Shown here piece by piece: positions 36,701-45,612 of a DNA stretch of 64,000 nucleotides (positions are counted from its first letter, which is position 1; every line of letters begins with the position of its first letter). Under the pieces are notes generated by a model. That model ran no database searches. It was not told the DNA's origin and saw only the letters and a list, made by a program, of their open reading frames with translations. The stretch spans positions 1 to 64,000 of the forward strand of contig JAJVIM010000014.1 of NCBI GenBank assembly GCA_022071955.1. Direction: 5' to 3'. The position numbers were made by a program, and so were the translations under genes. This DNA is from Anaerolineae bacterium (lineage in GTDB: Bacteria > Chloroflexota > Anaerolineae > 4572-78 > J111).

Positions 36701-37529
36701 CCTGCGCCAGCCGGGCCACGTCTTCTTCAAACGAAACTTTGGTACTGGTTTGCAGCTCGCCAAAATCCCAATAGCCGAGCCGGCTGGCCGCTTCGGGAGC
36801 GCGGCGGGGCAGGGTTTCGGTGGCCGGGCCGAGAGTGAACGCCTTGAGCCGCTGCTCGGAACGCTGGCTGGAGGGGTCAAAACAGCGCAGCGAGTCGATC
36901 TCGTCGCCAAACAGTTCAATGCGGATGGGCTGGCCGGTATTGGACGGAAAGACATCCAGAATACCGCCGCGCCGGCTGAAACTGCCCGGCACCTCGACCA
37001 CATCTTCCGGCTGGTAGCCCAATTCAACCCATTCGGCCACCACATCGTTGAGCCGGATACGCTGGCCCACTTTAAATTCCATAATAGTAAACTCGGCCGG
37101 CGGCAGGGTGTGGTGCATCAGCGCCCGGGCCGATGTGACCAGCAGCGGCGGAGCGGCATCGGGCCGGCGGTTGAACATCACCAACGCCGACAGCGCGGCC
37201 AGCCGGCCCTGAATGGTTTCGCTGCCCCAGGCCACTTTTTCGTGGGGCAGGGCGTCGGGGTCCGGCAGGCGAAAGACGCTGGCCGGGTTGGTCGCCCAAA
37301 ATTGAATTTGCTCGGCCAAAATCCGGGCGCGGTCGGTGCGGGCGGTAATAAACAGTACCGGCCGCTGCAAATCGGCGTGCAGGGCAGCCAGCAGCGCCGG
37401 CCGCACCGCCGACAACACTCCCAATGGCCGGCGCATGACGTCGGTCAATTCGCCCCAATGCAGGGCATCGGCCAGGGCATGGTAGGCGGGTATCTGGTTA
37501 AAGAGTTTGAGTAACGGCGATAGATTCAT
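33798..37529 (-). CDS. mfd: Transcription-repair coupling factor Mfd
   Basis: 1243 aa. It displaces RNA polymerase stalled at DNA lesions and recruits UvrA. In order: UvrB-homology module (about 1-350), linker and D3 (about 350-500), RNA-polymerase-interacting CarD-like domain ([17 protein letters not shown] near 560), SF2 helicase (Walker [25 protein letters not shown] box, GRVGRG motif VI), and C-terminal TRCF domain. An insertion at about residues 386-430 (rich in S, T, P, G) coincides with a palindromic repeat element. ATG 37529 is preferred over an upstream in-frame start; a TATAAT lies at 37557-37552. Confidence 0.96.
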   Translation of the reverse strand: MNLSPLLKLFNQIPAYHALADALHWGELTDVMRRPLGVLSAVRPALLAALHADLQRPVLFITARTDRARILAEQIQFWATNPASVFRLPDPDALPHEKVAWGSETIQGRLAALSALVMFNRRPDAAPPLLVTSARALMHHTLPPAEFTIMEFKVGQRIRLNDVVAEWVELGYQPEDVVEVPGSFSRRGGILDVFPSNTGQPIRIELFGDEIDSLRCFDPSSQRSEQRLKAFTLGPATETLPRRAPEAASRLGYWDFGELQTSTKVSFEEDVARLAQGTAFRGIEYYLPFFYNGKNGQQPASFSVLDYLPDNALVIVEDPEELAGVVDELEVQARTLKQDLINLGDLPANWPDPYFSWSALAPALADRRPLLLGFTPFRQGARGAIWDDNESENSTNPHLSLRDTLPLSGGGLGRGLFSEESADSSPSTPSNLFYFQHTFVPGPAYGGQVKTALPDVLKRKKQGERLVLVSRQSARLAHLLAEFTDNLAITPLDTLEPEQPPPPPGSLTLLHGMVIEGWSLREAGSETKPLLTVLSDSELFGWKKPTTIQRPKPRKGVTPETFFADVNPGDLVVHIEHGIGRYVGLVKLNFEGVEREYLAVEYANNDKLYVPIHQADRLARYIGMDEGLPKLNRLGSADWNTVKRRTKKAVEDIARELLEIYAKREVQTGHAFGPDTEWQSEVEDAFPFVETDDQLRAIAEVKADMEKPRAMDRLICGDVGYGKTEVALRAAFKAVMDGVQVAVLAPTTVLAQQHYQTFSERLQAYPVKIEMLSRFRTRQQQEQTLGNLALGAVDIVIGTHRLLQKDVGFSKLGLLVIDEEQRFGVQQKERLKQLRTEVDVLTLTATPIPRTLHMSLSGVRDLSTIDTPPEERLPVQTVVTEYDETLIRQAILRELDRGGQVFYVYNRVLGIEQKANRLRNLLPEVSIGVGHGQMRERQLEKVMVEFISGEIDVLVSTTIIENGLDMPNVNTIIIDRADRLGLAQLYQLRGRVGRGAVQAYAYLLTPKHMSLSEEARKRLEAISEASELGAGFRIAMRDLEIRGAGELLGARQHGHIGAVGFDLYTRLLAQAIRELKGESPHAVTGEEATAYLSPLAEGIQLNLPIPAFVPEDYLPEEKLRFRLYRRLAGITTIDGISDMARELEDRFGDMPEPVANLLYQLKLKVLGMEAGVKSVATETGQIVIRADTLEHVDRPGLERRLNPGARVTPRQIMLPLHPKPEVWQAELEKALRLIGRMLHDPAR
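36283..36344. repeat. C-rich cloverleaf palindrome inserted in frame in mfd
   Basis: Outer arms (36283-36292 with 36335-36344) enclose a 10-bp hairpin (36297-36306 with 36310-36319) and a 6-bp hairpin (36320-36325 with 36329-36334), giving a three-way junction. The 62-bp unit is read through in frame, residues about 396-416 of Mfd. Confidence 0.75.
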
Positions 37530-37600
37530 GATTGATTGCACCAAGCCTGATATTATACCAAACGCGGCCAAAAAGCTCGAATCGGTGACGGGCGGCAAAT

Positions 37601-37637
37601 CAAAACAAAAAAAAGGGCCGAGTTTTAAGCCCGGCCC
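37601..37637 (-). terminator. Terminator of the GNAT gene
   Basis: On the minus strand GGGCCG...CGGCCC (arms 37637-37632 and 37620-37615) is followed by an uninterrupted run of eight T. Confidence 0.85.
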
Positions 37638-37659
37638 CCAGAAATTTCCTTACTGCAAA

Positions 37660-38244
37660 TTATTTTATGCTACCTGCAAATTCATCCGGCGAGGACTGAC
37701 CGGCCTGCCACTCCTCGGCCAGCAGGCTGTACATCACCAAATCGACAAAGCTGCCATCACCCACGCGGCCTTCCTGGCGCAGCACGCCTTCGCGGGTAAA
37801 GCCCAGCCGCTCGGGGATGGCACAACTGCGGGTGTTACCGGTGGCGCAGCGAATCTGCACCCGGTTAAAGCCGCGTTGGTCAAACAGGTAGGCCAGCGCA
37901 GCCCGGCAGGCGCGGGTAACAATGCCGCGGCCTTCGGCCTCGGCGGCCAGCCAGTAGCCCAGTTCAACCAACCGGTCGGCCGGATTCATTTTGGCGGTAC
38001 CCAGCATGCCCACCAACTGCCCCCGGTAGAATATACCGGTGCTGAGGCCGGTACCGTTAGCAAAATCCATCAAACTGGCATGCCTGAACTGGCGGGTGTG
38101 CTCCACATCGGTGTTGTCATCCACCCAGGCCAGCCAGCGGCGCAGGTGCTCCCGGTTGGCATCAACCAGCGCAAAGAGCGTTTCAACGTGGTGGTCTTCG
38201 AGCAGGCCCAATTCAATTTCATCGTCAACAGTCAGGCAAAACAT
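37660..38244 (-). CDS. RimJ/RimL-type GNAT N-acetyltransferase
   Basis: 194 aa. The GNAT acetyl-CoA-binding segment is YWLAAEAEGRGIVTRACRAAL (about 105-125), with the RimL-like NTRSCAIPERLGFTREGVLR near the C-terminus. It acetylates a protein N-terminus or a small amine; the substrate is unknown. ATG 38244 follows GGAGG. It lies 23 bp downstream of lysS and is probably cotranscribed with it. Confidence 0.88.
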   Translation of the reverse strand: MFCLTVDDEIELGLLEDHHVETLFALVDANREHLRRWLAWVDDNTDVEHTRQFRHASLMDFANGTGLSTGIFYRGQLVGMLGTAKMNPADRLVELGYWLAAEAEGRGIVTRACRAALAYLFDQRGFNRVQIRCATGNTRSCAIPERLGFTREGVLRQEGRVGDGSFVDLVMYSLLAEEWQAGQSSPDEFAGSIK

Positions 38245-38267
38245 TTTTCCTCCGAGAGCTAAGCAGC

Positions 38268-39776
38268 TTATTCACGCGCACGCATTTGCGGGAACAAAAT
38301 CACCTCGCGGATCGATTGCTGATCGGTCAGCAGCATCGCTATCCGGTCCACGCCGATGCCCAACCCGCCGGTGGGCGGCATGCCCTGCATCAGGGCAAAC
38401 ACGTAGTCGTCGTCCACCTGGTGCGCCTCTTCATCGGCAATTTCCTGCTGCTCCAAAAAGCGCTGGCGCTGGACAATCGGGTCGTTCAGCTCGGAGTAGG
38501 CGTTGCCAATTTCCATACCGACGACAAACGCCTCAAAACGCTCCACCACGCGGGGGTCGGCCGGGTTTTGTTTGGACAACGGCGAAATATCGAGCGGGTA
38601 GGTGTGGATAAAGGTTGGGTTGACGATGGTCGGTTCCACGTACTCGCCCAGCAGTTCGTCCACCAGTTTGCCCCAACTTGGCTGCGGCGAAACGTTGAGC
38701 TTGAGTTTTTGGCATTCCTTCCACAGCGCCTGCACGTCGCCGTAGGTCTCAAAAATATCAATTTCGGTGGTTTGCTTAATGGCTTCGGCCAGATTGAGCC
38801 GCCGCCACGGTGGGGCCAGATCGACCTCTTTGCCATCGAAGGTGAGTTTGGTGGTGCCCAGCACTTCGTGCGCAATCGAGGCGACCATATTTTCGGTGAG
38901 CCACATCATGTCTTCGTAATCGGCGTAGGCCCAGTAACACTCCATCATGGTAAATTCCGGGTTGTGCTTGGTACTGATGCCCTCGTTGCGAAAATCCTTG
39001 CAGATTTCGTACACCTTGTCAAAGCCGCCAACAATGAGCCGTTTCAGGTACAGTTCGTCGGAGATACGCAAATACAGCTCCATATCGAGGGCGTTGTGGT
39101 GAGTGGTAAATGGCCGGGCCAACGCGCCGCCGTACAGCGGCTGGAGCGTGGGCGTTTCAACCTCCAAAAAATCCTGCCCATCGAGAAAGCGGCGCATGGC
39201 CGAAACAATCCGGCCGCGCTTGCGGAAAATCTCGCGCACATCGGCGTTGGCAATCAAATCCAAATAGCGGCGGCGGTAACGAATTTCAACATCCTGAATG
39301 CCGTGCCACTTTTCGGGCGGCGGGTAGAGCGCCTTTGACGCCAGTTGAAACGCTTCCACGTGGACGGAGACCTCGCCGGTGCGGGTACGAAACATCCGCC
39401 CCTGCGCAGCGATGATGTCGCCCAGATCAAAATCTTTTTTGAAGATGTCGTAATCATCGCCCAGATCATTTTTAGACAGGTAAAGCTGCAGCCGTCCGCT
39501 GCCATCTTCAATGTGAGCAAACGAGCTTTTGCCCATCACCCGAATGGCCACCAGCCGGCCGACTACCGCGGTTTGCACCTGGGGTTTGTCCTCGCTGCCT
39601 TCCGGCAGGGCGGCCTCGGCGGCCTCAAAAAGCTGCCGGGCTTCGGGGGTGGCGTGCTCGCGCTTAACCCGGGGCGGGTAAGCCAGTTGGCCGCGATCCG
39701 CAAAGTTTTGCAGCTTTTTAACGCGCTGGGCCACCTGCTCGCCAAAATTTTCAAAGTAACTTAAATCTTGCTCCAT
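38268..39776 (-). CDS. lysS: Lysyl-tRNA synthetase, class II
   Basis: 502 aa. An N-terminal OB-fold anticodon-binding domain (about 60-160) is followed by the class IIb core: motif 2 FRNEGISTKHNPEFTMMECYWAY and motif 3 GGLGIGVDRIAMLLTD. The length and the ending FPQMRARE are normal. ATG 39776 follows GGAG; an in-frame start 48 nt upstream is not supported. It charges tRNA-Lys. Confidence 0.97.
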   Translation of the reverse strand: MEQDLSYFENFGEQVAQRVKKLQNFADRGQLAYPPRVKREHATPEARQLFEAAEAALPEGSEDKPQVQTAVVGRLVAIRVMGKSSFAHIEDGSGRLQLYLSKNDLGDDYDIFKKDFDLGDIIAAQGRMFRTRTGEVSVHVEAFQLASKALYPPPEKWHGIQDVEIRYRRRYLDLIANADVREIFRKRGRIVSAMRRFLDGQDFLEVETPTLQPLYGGALARPFTTHHNALDMELYLRISDELYLKRLIVGGFDKVYEICKDFRNEGISTKHNPEFTMMECYWAYADYEDMMWLTENMVASIAHEVLGTTKLTFDGKEVDLAPPWRRLNLAEAIKQTTEIDIFETYGDVQALWKECQKLKLNVSPQPSWGKLVDELLGEYVEPTIVNPTFIHTYPLDISPLSKQNPADPRVVERFEAFVVGMEIGNAYSELNDPIVQRQRFLEQQEIADEEAHQVDDDYVFALMQGMPPTGGLGIGVDRIAMLLTDQQSIREVILFPQMRARE

Positions 39777-39817
39777 AAACTTCTTCTCCAAAATGAGATA
39801 AATTGACAACGTCAATG

Positions 39818-39901
39818 ACCCCATCCCCCTGCCCCCTTCCCCAGGGAAGGGGATTCTAGAAGCGTGGCGACCGGGCGGCTTTGCCGCCCGGTCGCCACGC
39901 T
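39818..39901. repeat. C-rich element with a 19-bp perfect hairpin
   Basis: A C-rich stretch containing a CCCTTCCC/GGGAAGGG hairpin is followed by a perfect 19-bp inverted repeat (39861-39879 with 39883-39901, loop TTT). No T-run follows on either strand. The architecture resembles 6053-6180, but the long-stem sequence is unrelated. Confidence 0.65.
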
Positions 39902-39920
39902 AAATTCTTTGAGCCAAAAT

Positions 39921-39947
39921 AAAAAACGGGGTCAAAAAATGACCCCG
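39921..39947 (-). terminator. Terminator of greA
   Basis: A perfect 8-bp stem (39940-39947 with 39927-39934) is followed on the minus strand by TTTTTT. Confidence 0.92.
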
Positions 39948-39980
39948 CCTATTATGCACGTTGAGGCTGATTGGCGCAAG

Positions 39981-40454
39981 CTACTCAACCTTCAGTATCT
40001 TGAACACAATTTCGCCACCGGGGGCCTCGGCCGTCACTTTGTCGCCCACTTTAGCGCCCAGCAACGCCTGACCAATAGGTGATTCGTTGGAAATTTTGCC
40101 TTCCAGCGGGTCGGCTTCGGCCGAGCCAACAATCTGGTAGGTTTCTTCGCCAAAACCTTCTTCCTCAACGGTTACGGTGCAACCGATGGTTACCTCGCCT
40201 TTTTTGGCGCCGTTGGTATCCTCAATCAGGATGGCGTTGCGCAGTTGCGATTGAATGGTTTGGATGCGGCCTTCCAAAAAGCCCTGGGCCAGCTTGGCCT
40301 CATCATACGCCGAGTTTTCACTGAGATCGCCTTCTTCTTTGGCGGATTTGATTGCATCCGCAACCTCTTTCCGCCGAACAGTGGTCAGGTATTCCAGTTC
40401 TTCCTGCAGCTTTTTCTTACCTTCTAATGTCAAGTAAACGGGTTTATCTGCCAT
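39981..40454 (-). CDS. greA: Transcription elongation factor GreA
   Basis: 157 aa. It stimulates transcript cleavage by backtracked RNA polymerase. The N-terminal coiled coil holds the acidic tip ([16 protein letters not shown], about 42-57) that enters the polymerase secondary channel. The C-terminal FKBP-like domain includes [17 protein letters not shown] 40454 follows AGAGGA and begins the family N-terminus; the frame extends seven codons upstream. It has its own promoter and a leader hairpin that may attenuate it. Confidence 0.96.
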   Translation of the reverse strand: MADKPVYLTLEGKKKLQEELEYLTTVRRKEVADAIKSAKEEGDLSENSAYDEAKLAQGFLEGRIQTIQSQLRNAILIEDTNGAKKGEVTIGCTVTVEEEGFGEETYQIVGSAEADPLEGKISNESPIGQALLGAKVGDKVTAEAPGGEIVFKILKVE

Positions 40455-40504
40455 GAAATTTCCTCTCAACTTCAATTCGAAAAGTTATCAGTCTGACGAA
40501 CTGA

Positions 40505-40535
40505 CAAAAAAAAACAGAGACCTTGCCCAGGCCTC
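40505..40535 (-). terminator. Leader terminator (attenuator) of greA
   Basis: On the minus strand a 6-bp stem (40535-40530 with 40522-40517, one G-U pair) is followed by TGT and nine T. It lies between the greA promoter and the greA start, about 20-50 nt into the predicted transcript. Confidence 0.65.
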
Positions 40536-40562
40536 GGTTGCGCTACAACTTTTATTGGGGAA

Positions 40563-40591
40563 ATTATACCCCAAAAGCGGATTTTTGCCAA
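40563..40591 (-). promoter_or_regulatory. greA promoter
   Basis: On the minus strand the -35 TTGGCA (40591-40586) and -10 TATAAT (40568-40563) are 17 bp apart. The predicted start is near 40556, about 100 nt from the greA ATG. Confidence 0.75.
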
Positions 40592-40680
40592 GTGCCTGAT
40601 TGGCGGGTTGATATTGGGGGGCATTGGCGGTAGTCAATACCCAATTTGTTAGATGGCTTGATGTGGGTAAGTTTGCCTAT

Positions 40681-41133
40681 TTATACCTGATCTTCGGGCG
40701 AAACCTTCATTTCATCCATTAAATTTTGCCAGCGTTCCAGCCGCACCCGGGCCTGCTCGGCCAGAGCCACCAGCGTGGCCTGCGAGTCCGGATCATCGAC
40801 CAGTTCTTTGATGCGGCTGGTGTACCACTCCTGCTGGTGCAGCAAACCACGCACCACAAACCGCACTTTGTCGCCCAGCGAGCGGCGGCTGCGTGACTGC
40901 CACAACAGTTTTTCGGTGGCCTCCTCCGAAATTTTGGTGGGCGAAATCTCGCCCAACTGGCGCAGCCGGCTGGAAACCCGGGCAATCGCCTCTTGCGTGT
41001 CATCAATGGTAAAGCTCAACGCCGATTTGACGTAGGGGTCATCGATGTTGCCGTGATATTCGCGCAGCATGATCAGCCGTTCCAGATGAGCAATCAAATG
41101 CTGGCTCAACAAAGAAATTGACGCTTCAGTCAT
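40681..41133 (-). CDS. Conserved helical protein, function unknown
   Basis: 150 aa, almost all alpha-helical and without signal or membrane segments. It could form a four-helix bundle of ferritin-like type, but I see no clear paired E-x-x-H metal ligands. ATG 41133 lies 2 nt after the stop of the PIG-L deacetylase gene, so the two are translationally coupled. An upstream in-frame start inside that gene is rejected. I do not recognise the family. Confidence 0.7.
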   Translation of the reverse strand: MTEASISLLSQHLIAHLERLIMLREYHGNIDDPYVKSALSFTIDDTQEAIARVSSRLRQLGEISPTKISEEATEKLLWQSRSRRSLGDKVRFVVRGLLHQQEWYTSRIKELVDDPDSQATLVALAEQARVRLERWQNLMDEMKVSPEDQV

Positions 41134-41135
41134 AA

Positions 41136-41945
41136 TTATCTCACTCCAACAAAAAAATCGGTTTCCGGGCAGGTTGGGCGCGGGATGCCGTTCACCCGAG
41201 CCAAAATGTAGGTTTCCTGCCAAAACCACGGGTTTTCCAATGGATCAAATCCATCCTGCAGCATGGGCATTTCCGGCTGAAGCTGGCTCAAATGGCAGCG
41301 AATGGCGCTGAGTTTGGTTTGGGCATATTCGCGCACGTTGATGGTGGTGGTAATCTGCTCCGCCGGGTAGCCCGTAAACGGAAACGGCACACCGCCCATA
41401 TCGACCGCGGCCCGGCCGGTGGTTGCGGCCATTTGCTCAACCTGGGGCTGGGGCAGCGCCCGGTGGTAAACCTTGGCCACCTGATATGCCGGCCCGGCTT
41501 CCGGCCAGCGCTCCGGGTGGCCGGCCAACTCTACCGCTGCCGTGGCCCAGCGATGCACCGCCAGATGGTCAAAATGGCCGTACACGCCCTCCGGCCCAAA
41601 TGAGAGCACCACCTGCGGCCGAATCTGGCGCAGCAGCCGGACAAGTTTAAACACCGGCTCGGCGGGCGGCACCAGCGCCAACTGGCCGTCCATGTAACCC
41701 AGCAGGTGCAGGTGGGTGATGCCATAGTGCTCACACGCCTGCCGAAGCTCCTGCTCGCGGCGCAGGCCGATGGGCGGCGTCGGCGTGACAGCCGGATTGG
41801 CAAACTGGCCGGCTTCGCCCCGGGTGGCCATTACCAGATGAACATCCACCCCTTCGTGGGCGTATTTAGCCAGGGTGCCGCCGGTGCCAAAGGCTTCGTC
41901 ATCGGGGTGGGCAAAGATGGCCATCATTGTGAGTTTATTGCTCAT
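41136..41945 (-). CDS. PIG-L/LmbE-family deacetylase
   Basis: 269 aa. The zinc motif AHPDDEAFGTGGTLA sits at about residues 12-26 and a second zinc ligand in HFDHLAVHRWA. Family members remove an acetyl group from GlcNAc-linked substrates (GlcNAc-PI, mycothiol and bacillithiol precursors). Which substrate applies here is unknown. No thiol-synthesis gene is adjacent. It is coupled to a downstream helical protein. Confidence 0.9.
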   Translation of the reverse strand: MSNKLTMMAIFAHPDDEAFGTGGTLAKYAHEGVDVHLVMATRGEAGQFANPAVTPTPPIGLRREQELRQACEHYGITHLHLLGYMDGQLALVPPAEPVFKLVRLLRQIRPQVVLSFGPEGVYGHFDHLAVHRWATAAVELAGHPERWPEAGPAYQVAKVYHRALPQPQVEQMAATTGRAAVDMGGVPFPFTGYPAEQITTTINVREYAQTKLSAIRCHLSQLQPEMPMLQDGFDPLENPWFWQETYILARVNGIPRPTCPETDFFVGVR

Positions 41946-41986
41946 AAGTTACAGCCTGTTAAAAAGATTTCGGGAGTTGGCCGGGA

Positions 41987-42030
41987 TGTAATACGTAAAA
42001 CGTAATTCGTGTTGCGTAAACCGTCACTCA
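41987..42030. repeat. Heptamer array between PIG-L and GT39 genes
   Basis: Six consecutive units of form CGTNNNN (CGTAAAA, CGTAATT, CGTGTTG and so on) with no phase slip. It lies directly upstream of the deacetylase gene. Confidence 0.85.
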
Positions 42031-42067
42031 TTGTTTAGAACTAATGTTCTGGATTTTAGCGCCAAAT

Positions 42068-44602
42068 CTACGATCCGTCAATAATACGAACAGTGCCCAA
42101 AATCACGCTGTCGCCGGGTGAATTTTGCGCGTTGTTATCCCAAATGGGCAGCCGTGCCTGCGTATCGGGGTGGTACACGCCGACTACAATCTGGTAATCG
42201 CCGGGCGGGGTGTTGGCCGCTACCGGCACCCGGAATTGCCGCGACGATTCCATGCCCGGATGCATATCGGTAGTGACCAGCCGGCAGCCGGGGTCGTCAT
42301 CGTGCTGGCCCCAGCGCGATTCATCCGCTCCCACCAAATGGACAAAAGCGCGGTAACGCACGTCCATCGGCGCGAGTGCATCCCAGTAGAGCGTTACCGG
42401 CAGCAACTCGCCGGCGCGGCCGGTTTCCGGCAAATCAAAACCGCGCAACAGCAGTTTGTCGCCAAAATTCAGCGACGCCGGCCGGCTGAAAGTTTCGGCC
42501 AGAGCAAAGCGCTCCGGCGTGGCCAGCAAATCAAACTGGCGACGATAATCTTCCATATTGAGCACCTGCGGTTCGGCGGCGGGCGCGTTTTTCTCATACA
42601 GGTGCAGCGAGGGGCGGCCATCGATTTGCACTACCCGGGTGAGCGTGTAGCCGCTGGCCAGCAACAGATTCTCCTCGTCTTGCGGCCACCCCTCCCAATC
42701 CCGGCGCACCCAGTAATTTTGCGGATCGTTGTAGCAGGAGCGCGGCGTTTGAAAGGTGTACCAGATGGGCACGGCAAACGACTCGTTGACGCTGCGGAAA
42801 TCGCCGGACAGCGCACCATCGGCCCACAATACGCCCACCGGCTTCCAGCCGCCCAGGCGCGGGTTAGAGATAACTTTGCGCGGGCGGGGAATACTGCGGT
42901 ACAGCAGCGCAACCAGCGAGCGCGGGTTGTTGGTGTAATCGGTTTTAACCTGCCAATAGGTGGTGGTCAGCGCGTTGAACTGCAAAAACTCGTACACAAA
43001 GATGAGCGGCACAAACAGTACAGCCACGGCCACCAGCGCGGCGCGGACCGAGCGCCGGGGGCTGAACGGACGCGCGCCGGCAGCCGGGGTGAGCCAGTTC
43101 CACAAATCGTCCAGGCCAATCACCGCCAGCATGGTCAGCCCGGTGAAAGCAATCTGAATGTGATTGGAGGCGTCTTGAGCCAAAAACAGCAGCACGCCAA
43201 AAGGCACGGCAAACCAGAGCGCGTTGAATTTCAACTCGGGGCTGGTACGCGGCAGCAGTAAGACCGCCAGCGTCAGCAGTGCGCTCGGCACAAAGGCAAA
43301 ATTCTCGCCGCCCCACACCCACCCCACCGGGAAGCGGGCAGTGCTGAGTACAGCCAGCGCCAATGCCCCAAAAATGAGCAGACCGGCGCGGCCAATTTTG
43401 TTGAACTCGCGGCCCAGCAGCCAGGCCAGCAGCACCAGCAGCACCGGCCCGTAAAACCAACTGCTGTACAACTCCGATTCGCCCAGCAGGCTATCGATGC
43501 GGTTATACAGCAGCGATGTGCCGACTCTCTCTTCGGCAAAGTACTCCACGGTTTGGCCAATTTCCGGGCTGAGAATGTACGGCACGTAAAAAGCCGCCGC
43601 CACCGCCGCCAGCAGCAGCGCCGAGCCGGCCAGCCAGGGCCAGTCTCGCCGCCAACTTTTATCGAACCAGCTCCGGGCCAGCAGCACTACCGCCACCGCC
43701 GGCACAAAGGTGATGACCGTGGGATGAGCGATCAGCCCCACGCCCAGCGTGAGCGCCGCCGCCACGGCCAGCAGGTTGACCTTCTCTTTAAAATAACGAT
43801 AGGCCAGCCACATGGCCAGCGCGCCCCAAAAGACAATTAGCATGCGGTTTTCCACGTGCCGGGCCAGCGACACATAAAAACCGTTCAGCGCGATGAACCC
43901 TGCCGCCACCAACCCAAGCTGATCCTTGCCGGTCATGCGCCGGGCCAGGGCAAACATCAGCGGCACCAGCAGCAGCGAAGCCAGCGCAAAGGTACTGCGG
44001 GCCAGCCCTTCGTTGCCCCAGCCGTTGGCGTACCACACCGCCGCCGGCAACAGCCAGTGAATGGGGCCTTTGCTGTCGATGAACGGCGCAAATTCCTCGC
44101 CTTTGTAGGCGCGGATGATGAGCCGCATGTTTTCAAGTTCATCTTCGTGAAATTCGGCGTAATTGAGCCGGGTCAAACGGGTGACCGCGGTCACAGCGAT
44201 GATCGCCAGCAGGATGAGCAGCACCGTGCGCGACGGCCATTCCAGCGGCCCGCTCCAGCCATCCCGCTTAAAAAGCTGAGCAACCAACCCGGCCACGGTC
44301 AGCCCGTTGAGCGCCAGCAGCACCGGGGGCTCGGTAAAGGGGCCGGGCAACAGCACCACGCCGTACAGCAACAGCGCCGCCAGCAGCGACGACGCGCCAA
44401 ACACCAGCACCAGCCGTTCGATGGCCTGCCGGGTGTGCAGCCAGTTCAGCACCGGCAGCCAGGCCAGGCCGGGCAGCGCCAGCACAAACGCCACCGAATT
44501 GGGCACCCGCAACCAGGCCCAGGCCGGAGGCGCAAAAAAAATGATGGCATTGCTGATGAGCAATGCCACAAATAAAGCTATTTGTGATGGGGTGATTTTC
44601 AT
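42068..44602 (-). CDS. GT39-type (PMT/ArnT-like) membrane glycosyltransferase
   Basis: 844 aa. About 12 membrane helices span residues 5-560. The first external loop carries the acidic motif FHEDELENM (near residue 155) expected for polyprenyl-phosphate-sugar-dependent GT-C enzymes. The C-terminal about 150 residues are a soluble beta-rich domain (LLPVTLYWDAL, RAFVHLVGAD, PPGDYQIVVGVY). It should transfer a lipid-linked sugar to an extracytoplasmic acceptor. The start lies 4 nt after the stop of the upstream gene. Confidence 0.85.
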   Translation of the reverse strand: MKITPSQIALFVALLISNAIIFFAPPAWAWLRVPNSVAFVLALPGLAWLPVLNWLHTRQAIERLVLVFGASSLLAALLLYGVVLLPGPFTEPPVLLALNGLTVAGLVAQLFKRDGWSGPLEWPSRTVLLILLAIIAVTAVTRLTRLNYAEFHEDELENMRLIIRAYKGEEFAPFIDSKGPIHWLLPAAVWYANGWGNEGLARSTFALASLLLVPLMFALARRMTGKDQLGLVAAGFIALNGFYVSLARHVENRMLIVFWGALAMWLAYRYFKEKVNLLAVAAALTLGVGLIAHPTVITFVPAVAVVLLARSWFDKSWRRDWPWLAGSALLLAAVAAAFYVPYILSPEIGQTVEYFAEERVGTSLLYNRIDSLLGESELYSSWFYGPVLLVLLAWLLGREFNKIGRAGLLIFGALALAVLSTARFPVGWVWGGENFAFVPSALLTLAVLLLPRTSPELKFNALWFAVPFGVLLFLAQDASNHIQIAFTGLTMLAVIGLDDLWNWLTPAAGARPFSPRRSVRAALVAVAVLFVPLIFVYEFLQFNALTTTYWQVKTDYTNNPRSLVALLYRSIPRPRKVISNPRLGGWKPVGVLWADGALSGDFRSVNESFAVPIWYTFQTPRSCYNDPQNYWVRRDWEGWPQDEENLLLASGYTLTRVVQIDGRPSLHLYEKNAPAAEPQVLNMEDYRRQFDLLATPERFALAETFSRPASLNFGDKLLLRGFDLPETGRAGELLPVTLYWDALAPMDVRYRAFVHLVGADESRWGQHDDDPGCRLVTTDMHPGMESSRQFRVPVAANTPPGDYQIVVGVYHPDTQARLPIWDNNAQNSPGDSVILGTVRIIDGS

Positions 44603-44606
44603 AAAA

Positions 44607-45533
44607 TTAATACGAACTTTGATAAACCTCGTCCATTGCTTCGCTCAAATCTTCCAGCCGGTGCACCTGCTCAGAAATTTCTTTTTGCAGGCGGTTCACC
44701 CGGCTGCCTTCCTCGTCTTTGCTGCCCACCAGCAACAACTGCGAGTAAATGGTGCCCAGCGAAGAAATGGTGCTTTCAAGCTGATAATTGGCCTTGTCTT
44801 TCTGATCGTCCAAATCCTGCAAAATACGCAACTGCCGTTCTTTATCGGCGATGGTTTGCGCAAGCTGCTCCTTTACCGCCACCGAGTCTTCTTTGGCCAG
44901 CCGCCGTTTGTAATCTTCGATGGCTTTGGGCACAAGGTGCAAATCGCGCTCGATGACGCTGTTTTGCTGCAATTTATCAACCCGGCCGGCCAGGTTGTAC
45001 ACCGCTTGCAGCCACTGGGTCGCCTCGCGGATGGTGTTTTCCAGCCGCAGCCGCAGCGCGCCATCGGGCACCTGCTGCATGGCATCGTCAATCAGCGACC
45101 AGTATTCCATTGCTTTTTCAACTTTGCCGCGCAGTTCTTTGTCGGTGATGGTGGCGGGATCAAAATTGACCTGCGGCCGGAGCATATCGGCCACCACTTC
45201 GGCGTGCGCTTTTTGGTTGTTAACGGCCAGCCACAGATAAACGGCTTCGGCGGCCAGCCCCACGGCCAGCGTGGCCAACCCGCCCAGCGCCGAAGCAACC
45301 GGCGGTGCGGCCAGCAGCAACGGCAGCAGCAACAACCCGGAGCAGCCGGCGACCAGAATAGCCCCGCCAATCAGCAGCGCGTTGGCCGGTTTAAAAAAGG
45401 CTTTATTGAGAATTACCTTGCGGATGGCCGGATTCTTCATCCAGTCGGTCCGGTTTTGCTTGTAATTCTCAATAATATTTTTGAGAATGGCCTCCTGGGC
45501 CCGTTGTTCCAGGTCGCGGCGAATAGATGGCAT
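44607..45533 (-). CDS. Two-TM coiled-coil membrane protein, function unknown
   Basis: 308 aa. Two adjacent hydrophobic helices (about 53-80 and 83-105) are followed by a long cytoplasmic region rich in heptads (about 170-300). It lies 79 bp downstream of pspA on the same strand, directly before the GT39 gene. The PspA neighbour suggests a membrane-stress or PspA-docking role. I do not recognise the family. Confidence 0.65.
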   Translation of the reverse strand: MPSIRRDLEQRAQEAILKNIIENYKQNRTDWMKNPAIRKVILNKAFFKPANALLIGGAILVAGCSGLLLLPLLLAAPPVASALGGLATLAVGLAAEAVYLWLAVNNQKAHAEVVADMLRPQVNFDPATITDKELRGKVEKAMEYWSLIDDAMQQVPDGALRLRLENTIREATQWLQAVYNLAGRVDKLQQNSVIERDLHLVPKAIEDYKRRLAKEDSVAVKEQLAQTIADKERQLRILQDLDDQKDKANYQLESTISSLGTIYSQLLLVGSKDEEGSRVNRLQKEISEQVHRLEDLSEAMDEVYQSSY

Positions 45534-45612
45534 CGGTTACCGGGGCTGTATCCAACCGCGCCGGCCGCACCAAGGAGCAGCCAACGGCGGCGTTACGGGT
45601 AAATTTTTTAGG

